A stretch of DNA of 19,748 nt from NCBI RefSeq assembly GCF_946885855.1, contig NZ_CAMPHH010000022.1, forward strand, positions 1-19,748. Reading direction: 5' to 3'. This DNA is from an uncultured Actinotalea sp. (GTDB lineage Bacteria; Actinomycetota; Actinomycetes; Actinomycetales; Cellulomonadaceae). The notes below the pieces were generated by a model, which saw nothing but the letters and a program-made list of their open reading frames with translations, was not told where the DNA came from and searched no databases. Numbering within the stretch: position 1 is the first letter of the stretch; every line of letters starts with the position of its first letter. Below, one piece after another: positions 1 through 7,653 of the stretch. Position numbers and translations under genes: made by a program.

Positions 1-57
1 GGGTGGGGTTAGGCGTAGCCCGCGGGGGACGGGACGACGTGAGGCGTGCGGGCCCGC

Positions 58-849
58 TCAGGCGGGCGGGGTCTGGTGGTAGACCGAGTACCAGACGCGG
101 TTGCGCAGCTCGCCGAACTCGGGGCTGAGCCGCACCTCCTCGGTCCGGGGGTAGGGCAGGGCGACGTCGATGACGTCGTAGATGCGCCCGGGTCGGGCGG
201 CCATGACGACGACGCGGTTCGCCAGGAACACGGCCTCGTCCACGTCGTGCGTGATGAACACGACGGTGCGCTTCTCGCGGCTCCAGGTGTCGAGGAGCTG
301 CTCCTGGAGCTTGACCCGGGTGAGGGCGTCCAGGGCGCCGAACGGCTCGTCCATGAGGAGGATCGACGGGTTCACGGCGTACGCGCGGGCGATCGCGCAG
401 CGCTGCTTCATCCCGCCCGAGAGCATCTTGGGCAGGGCGTCGGCGAACTGGGTGAGGCCGACGAGGTCGATGAAGTGCTCGGCGCGCGCGCGCCGCTCCG
501 CCCGTCCCAGCCCCGCGACCTTGAGCCCGAACTCGACGTTCTTGCGCACGGTCAGCCAGGGGAACAGGGCGTACTGCTGGAAGATCACGCCGCGCTCCGG
601 TCCCGGCGACGAGACCTCCTTGCCGTCCACGAGGGCGACGCCGGACGTGGGCGTCTCCAGGCCGGCGAGGATGTTCATGAGCGTGGACTTGCCGCAGCCG
701 GACGGGCCGACGACCGTGACGAACTCGTTGTCGGCGATGTCGAGGTCGACCCGCTCCAGGGCGACGAACTCCTCGCCCTTGAGGGGGTACGTCTTGCGGA
801 TCCCCTGGACGGAGATCTTGGCCGTCGAGGTGTGGGCTGCCGTGGTCAT
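58..849 (-). CDS. ABC transporter ATP-binding protein, nitrate/sulfonate/taurine type (SsuB/TauB-like)
   Basis: A 263-residue cytoplasmic ATPase that would power the adjacent permease. All ABC motifs are visible: Walker [10 protein letters not shown] (residues 48-56), Q-loop Gln91, signature LSGGMKQR (143-150), Walker [13 protein letters not shown] (163-174) and H-loop ITHDVDEA (199-206). The length and the [23 protein letters not shown] stretch are typical of the SsuB/TauB/NrtD group. The ATG at 849 was chosen because GGCAGGAG lies just upstream and the start overlaps the permease stop (ATGA, 846-849), which implies translational coupling. The frame stays open further upstream, but that part only mirrors the permease gene. 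No substrate-binding protein follows before the window edge, so the substrate cannot be named; sulfonate, nitrate, taurine or a pyrimidine-like compound all fit the family. Confidence 0.93.
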   Translation of the reverse strand: MTTAAHTSTAKISVQGIRKTYPLKGEEFVALERVDLDIADNEFVTVVGPSGCGKSTLMNILAGLETPTSGVALVDGKEVSSPGPERGVIFQQYALFPWLTVRKNVEFGLKVAGLGRAERRARAEHFIDLVGLTQFADALPKMLSGGMKQRCAIARAYAVNPSILLMDEPFGALDALTRVKLQEQLLDTWSREKRTVVFITHDVDEAVFLANRVVVMAARPGRIYDVIDVALPYPRTEEVRLSPEFGELRNRVWYSVYHQTPPA

Positions 850-1736
850 CGCCGCTCCTGCCATCCGGTGAGCCTGGCCTCCGCGAGCAGCAGCAGCCGG
901 TCCATGACGAGGCCGAGCACCCCGATGGCCACGATGCCGACGAAGATCGTCGCGAGGTCGTAGTAGTACTGCGCCTGCTGCATCCGGTACCCGAGACCGG
1001 CCTGCGACGCGAGGAGCTCCGCGGCCACGAGCGTGGCCCAGGAGGAGCCGAGACCGACCCGCATCCCGACGAGGATGAACGGGGTCGAGGCGGGGACGAC
1101 GACCTTCGCGAAGATGGTCCCGTCCTTCGCGCCGAGCACCCGGGCGGCGTTGATGAGCGTCCGGTCGACGTTCACGACGCCCTGGTACGTGGAGATGACG
1201 CAGGCCAGGAACGCGGCGAGGAAGATGACGAAGACCTTCGGCACCTCGCCGATCCCCAGCAGGACGAGGACGAGCGGCAGCAGTGCCAGCGGCGGGATCG
1301 TCCGGAAGAACTGGATCCAGGGCTCGAAGAGGCCCCGCGCGACGGTGTACCACCCCATGAGGAAGCCCACCGGGATGGCTGCCGCCGAGCCGAGGAGGAA
1401 GCCGGCGAGCACCCGGCCGAGGCTTGCGAGGACGTCCTCCTGCAGGAGCCCGTCGCCCCACAGCCGTCCGGCGGCCGTGACGACCTCCGGCGGGGTCGGG
1501 AACTGGAAGCCGTTCAGTGCCAGCGCCCACCAGATGGCGACGCCGCCCGCGATGGACACGACGTTGAGCAGGCGCAGCCTCGTGCCCTTGGAGGCGCGTC
1601 GGCGCGCCCGGGGTCCGGGCACGACGGGCCCGCCGGCGGCCGGGCCGGCAGCGGCGACGGACTGCGGCTCCACGGCGGCCGACGGCCCGCCGGGGTCCGG
1701 CCCGTTGCGGGCGACGTCGGGGGTCGAGGTGGTCAC
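846..1736 (-). CDS. ABC transporter permease, SsuC/TauC-like
   Basis: A 296-residue integral membrane protein of the binding-protein-dependent permease family. The first 55 residues are Pro/Ala/Gly-rich and end in a basic [13 protein letters not shown] stretch, followed by about six hydrophobic segments. The FPTPPEVV motif after the first segment is characteristic of the nitrate/sulfonate/taurine group. The ATPase-contact loop is [21 protein letters not shown] (about residues 196-216). It starts at GTG 1736, which overlaps the regulator stop (GTGA) and has a strong AAAGGAG ribosome-binding site; its own stop overlaps the ATPase start. The three genes are therefore one coupled operon. The family is clear; the transported compound is unknown. 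Confidence 0.92.
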   Translation of the reverse strand: MTTSTPDVARNGPDPGGPSAAVEPQSVAAAGPAAGGPVVPGPRARRRASKGTRLRLLNVVSIAGGVAIWWALALNGFQFPTPPEVVTAAGRLWGDGLLQEDVLASLGRVLAGFLLGSAAAIPVGFLMGWYTVARGLFEPWIQFFRTIPPLALLPLVLVLLGIGEVPKVFVIFLAAFLACVISTYQGVVNVDRTLINAARVLGAKDGTIFAKVVVPASTPFILVGMRVGLGSSWATLVAAELLASQAGLGYRMQQAQYYYDLATIFVGIVAIGVLGLVMDRLLLLAEARLTGWQERR

Positions 1737-2950
1737 AGGGCGCTCCTTTGCGGCTGTACCTCGGCGGTGGCGGCGGGCTGGGGGTACCCGACGAGCAAGG
1801 GGGACTGGTGGAACGTCGCGGCGAGCGCGCCGAGCGCACCGTCGCTGTCGCGGAGCTGGCCGACCCGGACGGCGATCGGCTCCGCGGACGGCAGCGAGTG
1901 CAGCTCGTAGCGCAGGGTCGCGGCAGCCTGCTCGACCAGGACGGGGGCGACGTGGACGACCTCCCCACCGATGACGATCTCGTCGGGGTCCAGGGTCATG
2001 GCGGCGGCACCCAGCACGCGTCCGAGCGTCGCCCCGACGCCCCGCAGGACGGCGTCGACGACGGGGTCAGCCTTGCCGACGGCGACCGCGAGGTCCTCCA
2101 GCGAGGTGACGTCGGCGCCGCTCGCCCGGCACGCGGCCAGGAGCGCCGGCACGGAGGCGATCGTCTCCAGGCAGCCGCGCTTGCCGCACCGGCACGGTGC
2201 GCCGAGAGGATCGGCGGTGACGTGGCCGAGCTGCCCGGCGAACCCGCGCGACCCGGTGACGAGCCGGCCCGACACCACGAGGCCGGCGCCGACGCCGTCG
2301 GACAGGCGGACGTAGACGAGGTCGCCGGCACCCTCGGGGCGCGAGACCGCCTCCGCGAGGGCGGCGAGCCGGGTGTTGTTGTCGACCATGACCGGCGTCC
2401 GGAAGCGCTCGGCGAACGCGGTGTCCACACCCTCGGGAGCGATGTTGCGGTTCCAGGAGGCCCGGGGCTCGCTGGCCCGGACGTAGGGCACACCGATGCC
2501 GACCGCCTGGAGCGCGCCGACGCGCATCCCGTGCTCGGCGCCGAGGCGCTCCACCAGGTCGAAGGCGACCGCGATGCGGTCGGCCCAGGGCGTGCCCTCG
2601 TCGTACCGCTCGACACCGGAGGCGATGATCTCGTGCGCGGCGTCGGCGACCGCCACGTGGACCCGGCGGTGCCCGAAGTCCACCCCGAGGTACTGGCCCG
2701 CGGACGGGTCCAGCGCGAGGCGCTCGGCGGGACGGCCGCTGCCGTTGCGCACCGCGGCGTCCGTGTCCACGACGACGATGGCGCCGCGGCGCAGGAGGTC
2801 CGCCGTGACGTCGGACAGCGTCGTGCGGGAGATGCCGACGCGCCGGGCGAGCTCCGCCCGGCTCAACGCGCCTCCGGACCGGAGAGCGGCGAGCACGCGG
2901 GCCTCGTGGGTGCGGCGCACCGTCGCGTGGAACCCCGTCGTCGTCGACAT
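1733..2950 (-). CDS. ROK-family transcriptional regulator
   Basis: A 405-residue ROK protein. An N-terminal winged helix-turn-helix (about residues 15-60, [21 protein letters not shown]) precedes a sugar-kinase-like fold. The ROK zinc motif [10 protein letters not shown] is at residues 253-262, after GQLGH. The kinase features are degraded: the phosphate-loop DxGxT is DFGHR, and the position of the catalytic Asp in the NDANAAALGE-type motif reads Asn in [11 protein letters not shown]. This points to a repressor/activator rather than an active kinase, as in NagC, Mlc and XylR. The ATG at 2950 has no ribosome-binding site but lies 7 nt after a possible -10 box, so the mRNA may be leaderless. 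It is first in an operon with a taurine-type ABC permease and ATPase, an unusual partner for a ROK protein. The effector is unknown. Confidence 0.93.
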   Translation of the reverse strand: MSTTTGFHATVRRTHEARVLAALRSGGALSRAELARRVGISRTTLSDVTADLLRRGAIVVVDTDAAVRNGSGRPAERLALDPSAGQYLGVDFGHRRVHVAVADAAHEIIASGVERYDEGTPWADRIAVAFDLVERLGAEHGMRVGALQAVGIGVPYVRASEPRASWNRNIAPEGVDTAFAERFRTPVMVDNNTRLAALAEAVSRPEGAGDLVYVRLSDGVGAGLVVSGRLVTGSRGFAGQLGHVTADPLGAPCRCGKRGCLETIASVPALLAACRASGADVTSLEDLAVAVGKADPVVDAVLRGVGATLGRVLGAAAMTLDPDEIVIGGEVVHVAPVLVEQAAATLRYELHSLPSAEPIAVRVGQLRDSDGALGALAATFHQSPLLVGYPQPAATAEVQPQRSAL

Positions 2951-2957
2951 GGCGAGG

Positions 2958-2987
2958 ACGTTACGAGCGCCGTAATTTTTCCGTCAA
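2958..2987 (-). promoter_or_regulatory. Predicted promoter of the ROK-permease-ATPase operon
   Basis: Read on the minus strand, TTGACG (2982-2987, five of six matches to the -35 consensus) is followed after 18 nt by TAACGT (2958-2963), which fits the TANNNT -10 form. The ATG at 2950 begins 8 nt after the -10 box, near the expected start of transcription, and no Shine-Dalgarno sequence is present. A leaderless transcript is inferred. Confidence 0.45.
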
Positions 2988-3003
2988 CGACCTGACAGAA
3001 AAA
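2976..3003. promoter_or_regulatory. Inverted repeat, probable operator of the ROK regulator
   Basis: The arms TTTTTCCGTCA (2976-2986) and TGACAGAAAAA (2993-3003) are complementary at 10 of 11 positions around a 6-nt spacer. The repeat covers the predicted -35 box of the regulator gene. A/T-rich outer arms in a very GC-rich intergenic region resemble known ROK operators (NagC/Mlc and XylR sites have A/T-rich arms). Autoregulation is inferred. It could instead act as a terminator for dnaB, because the minus strand reads a run of five T after the right arm, but the stem is A/U-rich and would be weak. Confidence 0.6.
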
Positions 3004-3115
3004 CCCGGGACTTTCGCCCGTGGTGCGATAGAAAGCACTGGTCGCGAGGCCGAGGAGCGGCTTCGACCCCGGGTCGGGAGGAGCCCTCCGTCCCACATGC
3101 CGGATGCCCTCGGCG

Positions 3116-3134
3116 TCCCGGGATCGCGCCGGGA
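3116..3134 (-). terminator. Short hairpin downstream of dnaB, possible terminator
   Basis: A 6-bp stem, TCCCGG/CCGGGA with a 7-nt loop, begins 16 nt after the dnaB stop codon. There is no U-tract. The support is positional only. Confidence 0.25.
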
Positions 3135-3150
3135 AGGACCGTGCTCCGAC

Positions 3151-5766
3151 CTACATCCCCTCGGGCGCCATGTCGACGAACCGCGCGTAGTGCCCCTGGA
3201 AGGCCACGACGATGTTGTCCGTGGGCCCGTTGCGGTGCTTGGCGACGATGATGTCCGCCTCGCCGGCCCGGGGGGACTCCTTCTCGTACGCGTCCTCGCG
3301 GTGCAGCAGGATGATGACGTCCGCGTCCTGCTCGATGGCGCCGGACTCACGCAGGTCGCTCATCTGCGGTCGCTTGTCGGTCCGCTGCTCGGCGCCACGG
3401 TTGAGCTGCGAGATCGCGATGACCGGGACCTCGAGCTCCTTGGCCAGCAGCTTGAGGGCACGGGAGAACTCCGAGACCTCCTGCTGGCGGGACTCGACGC
3501 GCTTGCCCGAGCTCATGAGCTGCAGGTAGTCGATGACGACGAGCTTGAGGTCGTGCCGCTGCTTGAGCCGGCGGCACTTGGCCCGGATCTCCATCAGCGA
3601 CATGTTCGGGGAGTCGTCGATGAACAGCGGCGCCTGGGAGACCTTGCCCATGGTCGAGGCGAGGCGCTGCCAGTCCTCGTCCCGCATCGTCCCCTTGCGC
3701 ATGTTCTGCAGCGGGACCCGGCCCTCGGCCGAGAGCAGACGCATCGTGATCTCGTTGCGGCTCATCTCGAGGGAGAACACGACGGAGGCGAGGTTGTGCT
3801 TGATCGCGGCCGATCGCGCGATGTCGATGCCGAGCGTCGAGTTGTGCGTCGGCACCATGGCCTTGCCCGCAAGGTACAGGTGGTCGGCGTTGTCCACCTC
3901 CACGCATCGGACCGGAACGCTCTCGATGCGCCGCACGGACGTGATGAACCGGGAGGTGAGCCGCGGCGTCGACGGACGACGGCGCTCCTTGTGGACGAGC
4001 TTCTTCCGCTCGAGGGCGAAGACCTCGTCGTCGGTGGTGAAGGTGATCGTGTAGGCGGTGCTGTGCGCCTCGTCCCGACCGGCGACAGGCCGGGTCGACC
4101 ACCCCGTGCGGTATCCCAAGGAGTGCACGAGTTCCCGGACATCGAGCGCCAGGCGCTCGTCCGTGACGCAGAACTGCACGCTTCCCGTCGGGTTGACGGT
4201 CCCGTCCGTGTCGAGCAGCCCGGCGAGGAGGGCGCGACGCTGCGCCTCGCTCGCCCGCAGGTACGCGAGCGGGATGTGCTTGTTGCCCAGCACTCCCAGC
4301 GTCCGCAGCCGCCCTGCCACGGTGCCGAACGCCCAGTGGCACTCCTGGCACCGGACGAGACCGCTCGTCGGACTGCCGCAGTCGGGGCAGGTCGGGGTGA
4401 CGACCGTCCCCACGCCCTTGGCACGGCCGCCGCAGCTACGGCCACAGGTTCGTACCTGCTGACGCGGGTTCGTGAACTGGACACCGCAGACCACGCAGAC
4501 CCGCGCCGCCGTCGCGTCCTCCTCGGGCAGGCGGATCGAGTACAGGCGGGAGTCGTTACCCCGGAGACGCTCCGACCGCAGACCGTTGGCCTCGATGCGC
4601 ATCGCGATCTCGGGGTCGTCGGAGGTGAAGCGCGCCGACGCGCTGTGCCCGTCCCCGAGCCAGACCCCCAGGGCGTAAGGGTCGACCAGCAGGTCCGCCT
4701 GGGGCAGGTCCAGAGCGGTCGCCGTCGGGATGCTGTGGTTGAGGCGCTGGTCAGCCGTGGCGCAGCGCAGGGTGGCCGCGATCTCCTCGGTGGTGCGGAT
4801 TCCGGGAAGGGCGCGGGGTACGGCGCCGCGGACCCGTGCCTCCTGACGGGCGCGCCGCGAGGCACGGGTGTCCGTGAGCCACTGGTGCTGACCGTCCGCG
4901 ACGACGGTGGTGCCGTCGTCGAACGTCACCTCGTAGCAGGGGCGGTCCGTCATGACCTCGGTCGCCGCCACGACCGTCGTCGGCCGGCCGTCGGCGCCCA
5001 GCAGCAGGTCCCCGACCGAGACCTCCCCCATGGTCGTCCAGCCTGTCGGCGTCGCCAGGGGCGTGTCGAGCGCGAGCGCCTTCCCGATGGCCGGCCTCGC
5101 GGCGATGACGACCATCTGGCCCGGGTGCAGGCCGTTCGTCAGGCGGTCCAGGTCCGCGAAGCCCGTGGGCACGCCGACCATGCCCTCGCCGCGGTTGCTC
5201 GCGGCCTCGATCTCCTCCATCGCCCCGTTGATGATCTCCGAGAGCGGGAGGTAGTCCTCGCTGGTGCGGTTCTCGGAGACGGCGTAGATCTCCGCCTGCG
5301 CGTTGTTGACGAGTTCCTCGACGTCACCGCCGTCGGTCGCGTACCCGAGCTGGACGATCCGGGTGCCGGCCTCGACGAGGCGACGCAGGACGGCTCGCTC
5401 GCGCACGATCCGCGCGTAGTACCCGGCGTTGGCCGCCGTCGGCACCATGGAGATGAGGGTGTGCAGGTAGGGGGCTCCACCGACCCGCGCGATCTCGCCC
5501 CGCTTGGTCAGCTCCGCCGCGACCGTCACCGCGTCCGCGGGCTCGCCCCGCCCGTAGAGGTCCAGGATGGCGTCGTAGACCATCTCGTGCGCCGGCCGGT
5601 AGAAGTCGGTGCCCTTGACCTCCTCGACGACGTCGGCGATCGCGTCCTTGGAGAGCATCATGCCGCCGAGGACAGACTGCTCGGCGACGATGTCCTGCGG
5701 GGGCGTCCGGTCGTAGTGCTCCCGGCGGGGTGCCCCGAGACTCGTCTCGAGCTCGTCGATGCTCAC
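3151..5766 (-). CDS. dnaB: Replicative DNA helicase DnaB, interrupted by an intein
   Basis: The precursor is 871 residues. Removing residues 230-642 joins two 229-residue exteins into a 458-residue DnaB, the normal size. DnaB is the hexameric helicase that unwinds DNA at the replication fork. The N-terminal DnaB domain (about 22-125, from TPPQDIVAEQSVLGGMM) is followed by the RecA-like domain: Walker A ARPAIGK|ST split exactly by the intein, Walker B LKLVVIDYLQLM (about 740-751), ISQLNRGAEQR (about 785-795), DLRESGAIEQDAD (804-816) and the terminal KHRNGPT motif. The GTG at 5766 is preferred because AGGTGGAG precedes it and VSIDELETSLG fits a normal DnaB N-terminus; the open frame runs 44 codons further upstream without recognisable sequence. 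Helicase activity requires splicing, since the ATP-binding loop is interrupted. Confidence 0.96.
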   Translation of the reverse strand: MSIDELETSLGAPRREHYDRTPPQDIVAEQSVLGGMMLSKDAIADVVEEVKGTDFYRPAHEMVYDAILDLYGRGEPADAVTVAAELTKRGEIARVGGAPYLHTLISMVPTAANAGYYARIVRERAVLRRLVEAGTRIVQLGYATDGGDVEELVNNAQAEIYAVSENRTSEDYLPLSEIINGAMEEIEAASNRGEGMVGVPTGFADLDRLTNGLHPGQMVVIAARPAIGKALALDTPLATPTGWTTMGEVSVGDLLLGADGRPTTVVAATEVMTDRPCYEVTFDDGTTVVADGQHQWLTDTRASRRARQEARVRGAVPRALPGIRTTEEIAATLRCATADQRLNHSIPTATALDLPQADLLVDPYALGVWLGDGHSASARFTSDDPEIAMRIEANGLRSERLRGNDSRLYSIRLPEEDATAARVCVVCGVQFTNPRQQVRTCGRSCGGRAKGVGTVVTPTCPDCGSPTSGLVRCQECHWAFGTVAGRLRTLGVLGNKHIPLAYLRASEAQRRALLAGLLDTDGTVNPTGSVQFCVTDERLALDVRELVHSLGYRTGWSTRPVAGRDEAHSTAYTITFTTDDEVFALERKKLVHKERRRPSTPRLTSRFITSVRRIESVPVRCVEVDNADHLYLAGKAMVPTHNSTLGIDIARSAAIKHNLASVVFSLEMSRNEITMRLLSAEGRVPLQNMRKGTMRDEDWQRLASTMGKVSQAPLFIDDSPNMSLMEIRAKCRRLKQRHDLKLVVIDYLQLMSSGKRVESRQQEVSEFSRALKLLAKELEVPVIAISQLNRGAEQRTDKRPQMSDLRESGAIEQDADVIILLHREDAYEKESPRAGEADIIVAKHRNGPTDNIVVAFQGHYARFVDMAPEGM
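3841..5079 (-). other. DnaB intein at the P-loop, class 3 type with LAGLIDADG endonuclease
   Basis: A 413-residue intein (precursor residues 230-642) lies between Lys229 and Ser643. It begins ALALDTPLATPTGW, so position 1 is Ala instead of the Cys/Ser nucleophile, and ends VPTHN before Ser +1. The three marks of class 3 inteins are present: Trp296 two residues after block B His294 (DGQHQWLT), Cys621 in block F (VRCVEV) and Thr640 beside His641-Asn642. Between the splicing blocks is a homing endonuclease with two LAGLIDADG motifs, LGVWLGDGHS (about 366-375) and LLAGLLDTDG (513-522), both retaining the acidic residue. Two cysteine clusters lie between them: C424/C427/C441/C445 and C460/C463/C473/C476. 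The intein appears intact and probably splices through the block F Cys. Confidence 0.93.
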
Positions 5767-5913
5767 ACCGCTCCACCTCTCCACCGCCCGCCGTGACGTC
5801 CGTCCTGACCACGTTCCTACCGCCGGCCACCGACACGACCGTGTCCGGGGGCCGGGTCCGCCGGCGTACGACCGCCGGCAATGCTCGGGCCGGGTCACAG
5901 GACGCCGCGCGTG

Positions 5914-5943
5914 ACGCTAAGCCCCCCGTCGGCGCGTCTCCAA
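5914..5943 (-). promoter_or_regulatory. Weak candidate promoter for dnaB
   Basis: On the minus strand TTGGAG (5938-5943) and TAGCGT (5914-5919, TANNNT form) are separated by 18 nt, about 150 nt upstream of the dnaB start. Matches to consensus are modest, so this is only a candidate. Confidence 0.22.
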
Positions 5944-5961
5944 GTGGTGGGACCAACCGCC

Positions 5962-6145
5962 TGTGCACCCGCCTGGGGACAACCGCCAGGCCCCTGTGGA
6001 CGCCGTCCGACTCGTCTGTGCACAGGCCGTGGACAAGACTGTGGATATCGTGGGATGACCGGTGGGATTTGCCGCTGAACTGCGGCGACGCCCTCGACGA
6101 CCTGTGGGCGAGAAGTGACTCCGAGATCGTTCACCTGGTGGACAC
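5962..6145 (-). promoter_or_regulatory. Cluster of DnaA-box-like sequences upstream of dnaB
   Basis: The 432-bp gap 5767-6198 has no convincing gene. It holds up to eight 9-mers resembling the DnaA box (TTRTCCACA, minus strand), all in one orientation. The best are TTGTCCCCA (5974-5982), TTGTCCACG (6028-6036) and ATATCCACA (6040-6048), each with 8 of 9 matches. Weaker ones are GCGTCCACA (5995-6003), CTGTGCACA (6017-6025), TCGCCCACA (6103-6111), GTGTCCACC (6137-6145) and GGGTGCACA (5962-5970). Steps between starts are 12, 21, 22, 11, 12, 63 and 34 nt, close to whole helical turns. DnaA binding for regulation or titration is inferred. A full origin is unlikely: there is no clear AT-rich unwinding region and no dnaA or dnaN nearby. 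A weak stem near 6165-6188 may end the upstream AGE transcript. Confidence 0.5.
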
Positions 6146-6198
6146 GGCCGTTCTCCTGGACGGACGGGCGACCGGGGGCACCGGCCCGCCGGAGCGGG

Positions 6199-7440
6199 TC
6201 AGGCCCCGCGATCCCGCCGCAGGCGCAGCGCCGTCGCGAAGGAGGGCACGACCGGCAGCAGCGGCAGCACCGCGGCCTGGTAGGCGTGGTAGACGTCGGG
6301 CTTGCCGGGCCACGTCTCGCCCGCCACCCGGTTCGCCGCGTCGAGCTCGTGGTGCCATGACCCGCGCCCGTGGTCCACGAGGTGGCGGTCGATGTACGCC
6401 CACCACGCCGCGGCGTCGTCGGCCCATCGCTGCTCCCCGGTGACCCGGTGCAGGACGGACGCCGTGCTCACGGCCTCGGCCGCGACCCAGTGCATCCGCG
6501 CCCGCACCACCGGCTGCCCGGACCAGTCCGTCGTGTAGACGAAGCCGTCGGCGCCGTCGGCCGCCCAGCCGTCCGCGACGGCGCGCTCCGTCAGCGCGAC
6601 CGCCGCGTCGAGGAGTCCCTCGGGCGCGCCCGACTCGAGCGACCGGTCGACGGCGACCAGCAGCCGCGCCCACTCCAGGCCGTGCCCGACGGTCGCGCCG
6701 TAGGGCCGGAAGGGGTCGGCCGGCCGGTCGCGGTGGTGCTCCAGCAGCGGGGTCCAGTCGGCGTCGAAGTGCTCGGGGATACGCCAGTCGTTCGCGCGCG
6801 CCCAGCCGACGACGTGCGCGGCGATCCGTGCTGCCCGCCGGTGCCACAGCTGCTCACCGGTGACGTCCCCGGCCGCGAGGTACGCCTCGACGGTGTGCAT
6901 GTTCGCGTTGACGCCGCGGTACCCGTCCAGCGTCGTCCAGCCGGCGTCCCACTCCTCGACGGCCAGGCCCACGGCGTCGTCCCAGAACCGCTGCTCGTGG
7001 ACCGCGAGCGCGTCCGCGAGGAGCTCCTCGGCGCCGTCGACGCCCGCCGCGACCGCCGAGGACGCCGCGAGGACGACGAACGCGTGACCGTACGCCTGCT
7101 TGCGGTCGTCGACCGTCCCGTCCGGGTGCACCGCCGCGAACCAGCCGCCGTGGGCGTCGTCGTGCAGCGGGCCCCGCAGGGCGGCGACGCCGTGCGCGGC
7201 GAGCCGCAGCATCTCGGCGCGGGACGGGCCGCCGTCGGCCGGTGCCTCGTCCGCGAGCGCACCGAGGCCGAACACGTGCGTCATGCGGCAGGTGATCCAC
7301 AGCTCGACCGGCCTCGAGGGGTCGACACGGCCCTCCTCGTCGAGGTAGCCGAAGCCCTCGCGACGTTCGGAGCCGGCCGCGAAGCGCAGCAGGTCCGCGC
7401 GCTGGGCGGCCAGGTACTCGGTGTCACCGGGACGGTTCAT
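6199..7440 (-). CDS. AGE-superfamily enzyme, probable D-mannose isomerase
   Basis: A 413-residue cytoplasmic protein of the N-acylglucosamine 2-epimerase superfamily, an (alpha/alpha)6 barrel. Recognisable blocks are RPVELWITCRMTH (43-55), NANMHTVEA (178-186), GHGLEWARL (252-260), HWVAAEA (317-323) and KPDVYHAYQA (380-389). His253 and His385 match the position of the paired catalytic histidines of the YihS/mannose isomerase group. The likely reaction is mannose to fructose, which would feed the end product of mannan breakdown into glycolysis; cellobiose/mannobiose 2-epimerase is the main alternative. The ATG at 7440 has GAGGAG 6 nt upstream; the open frame extends 25 codons further without support. 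It follows the GH26 gene on the same strand but is separated by a strong hairpin, so it may depend on readthrough or its own promoter. Confidence 0.85.
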   Translation of the reverse strand: MNRPGDTEYLAAQRADLLRFAAGSERREGFGYLDEEGRVDPSRPVELWITCRMTHVFGLGALADEAPADGGPSRAEMLRLAAHGVAALRGPLHDDAHGGWFAAVHPDGTVDDRKQAYGHAFVVLAASSAVAAGVDGAEELLADALAVHEQRFWDDAVGLAVEEWDAGWTTLDGYRGVNANMHTVEAYLAAGDVTGEQLWHRRAARIAAHVVGWARANDWRIPEHFDADWTPLLEHHRDRPADPFRPYGATVGHGLEWARLLVAVDRSLESGAPEGLLDAAVALTERAVADGWAADGADGFVYTTDWSGQPVVRARMHWVAAEAVSTASVLHRVTGEQRWADDAAAWWAYIDRHLVDHGRGSWHHELDAANRVAGETWPGKPDVYHAYQAAVLPLLPVVPSFATALRLRRDRGA

Positions 7441-7552
7441 GTCGGCTCCTCGTGCGGGCACGGGGGCCGTGCCGGGCTGCTGGTCGGACAGACGTAACGG
7501 TAGGGCCGCCCGCACGACGAAGGGCGACCGGCACCCGGGCGGGCGCGCCGGG

Positions 7553-7588
7553 GCGGACCTCGCGCCGGGGTTCCGGCGCGAGGTCCGC
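7553..7588 (-). terminator. Strong hairpin terminator after the GH26 gene
   Basis: A perfect 16-bp inverted repeat (GCGGACCTCGCGCCGG at 7553-7568 against 7573-7588) with a 4-nt loop, about 65 nt after the GH26 stop codon and before the AGE gene. It lacks a U-tract, which is common for GC-rich actinobacterial terminators. It could equally be a 3'-end stabiliser that allows partial readthrough. Confidence 0.75.
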
Positions 7589-7653
7589 GATCGGTGTCCC
7601 GTCGGGGACCGGTGGCCCTCAGTGGGGACGGTGCCGTCCGCGGTCCGGGACGG

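Noticed and set aside
58..1968. Apparent 636-residue fusion ending in the ABC ATPase
   Set aside because: The first 370 or so residues are an out-of-frame reading of the regulator and permease genes; the ATG at 849 has a ribosome-binding site and a coupled overlap.
1733..2950. ROK-family sugar kinase
   Set aside because: An N-terminal DNA-binding domain is present, and the phosphate-loop and catalytic Asp positions are not conserved.
3841..5079. Dead intein because position 1 is not Cys or Ser
   Set aside because: The class 3 residues Trp296, Cys621 and Thr640 and the terminal His-Asn/Ser junction are all intact, and an unspliced P-loop would inactivate an essential helicase.
3097..5796. 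Long plus-strand open frame of about 900 codons opposite dnaB
   Set aside because: It mirrors dnaB. The translation is Arg/Val/Asp/Gly-rich with no motif, as expected opposite a GC-rich gene.
5962..6145. Chromosomal origin of replication
   Set aside because: DnaA-box-like sites are present, but there is no clear AT-rich unwinding region and no dnaA or dnaN gene in the window. A regulatory or titration site is more likely.
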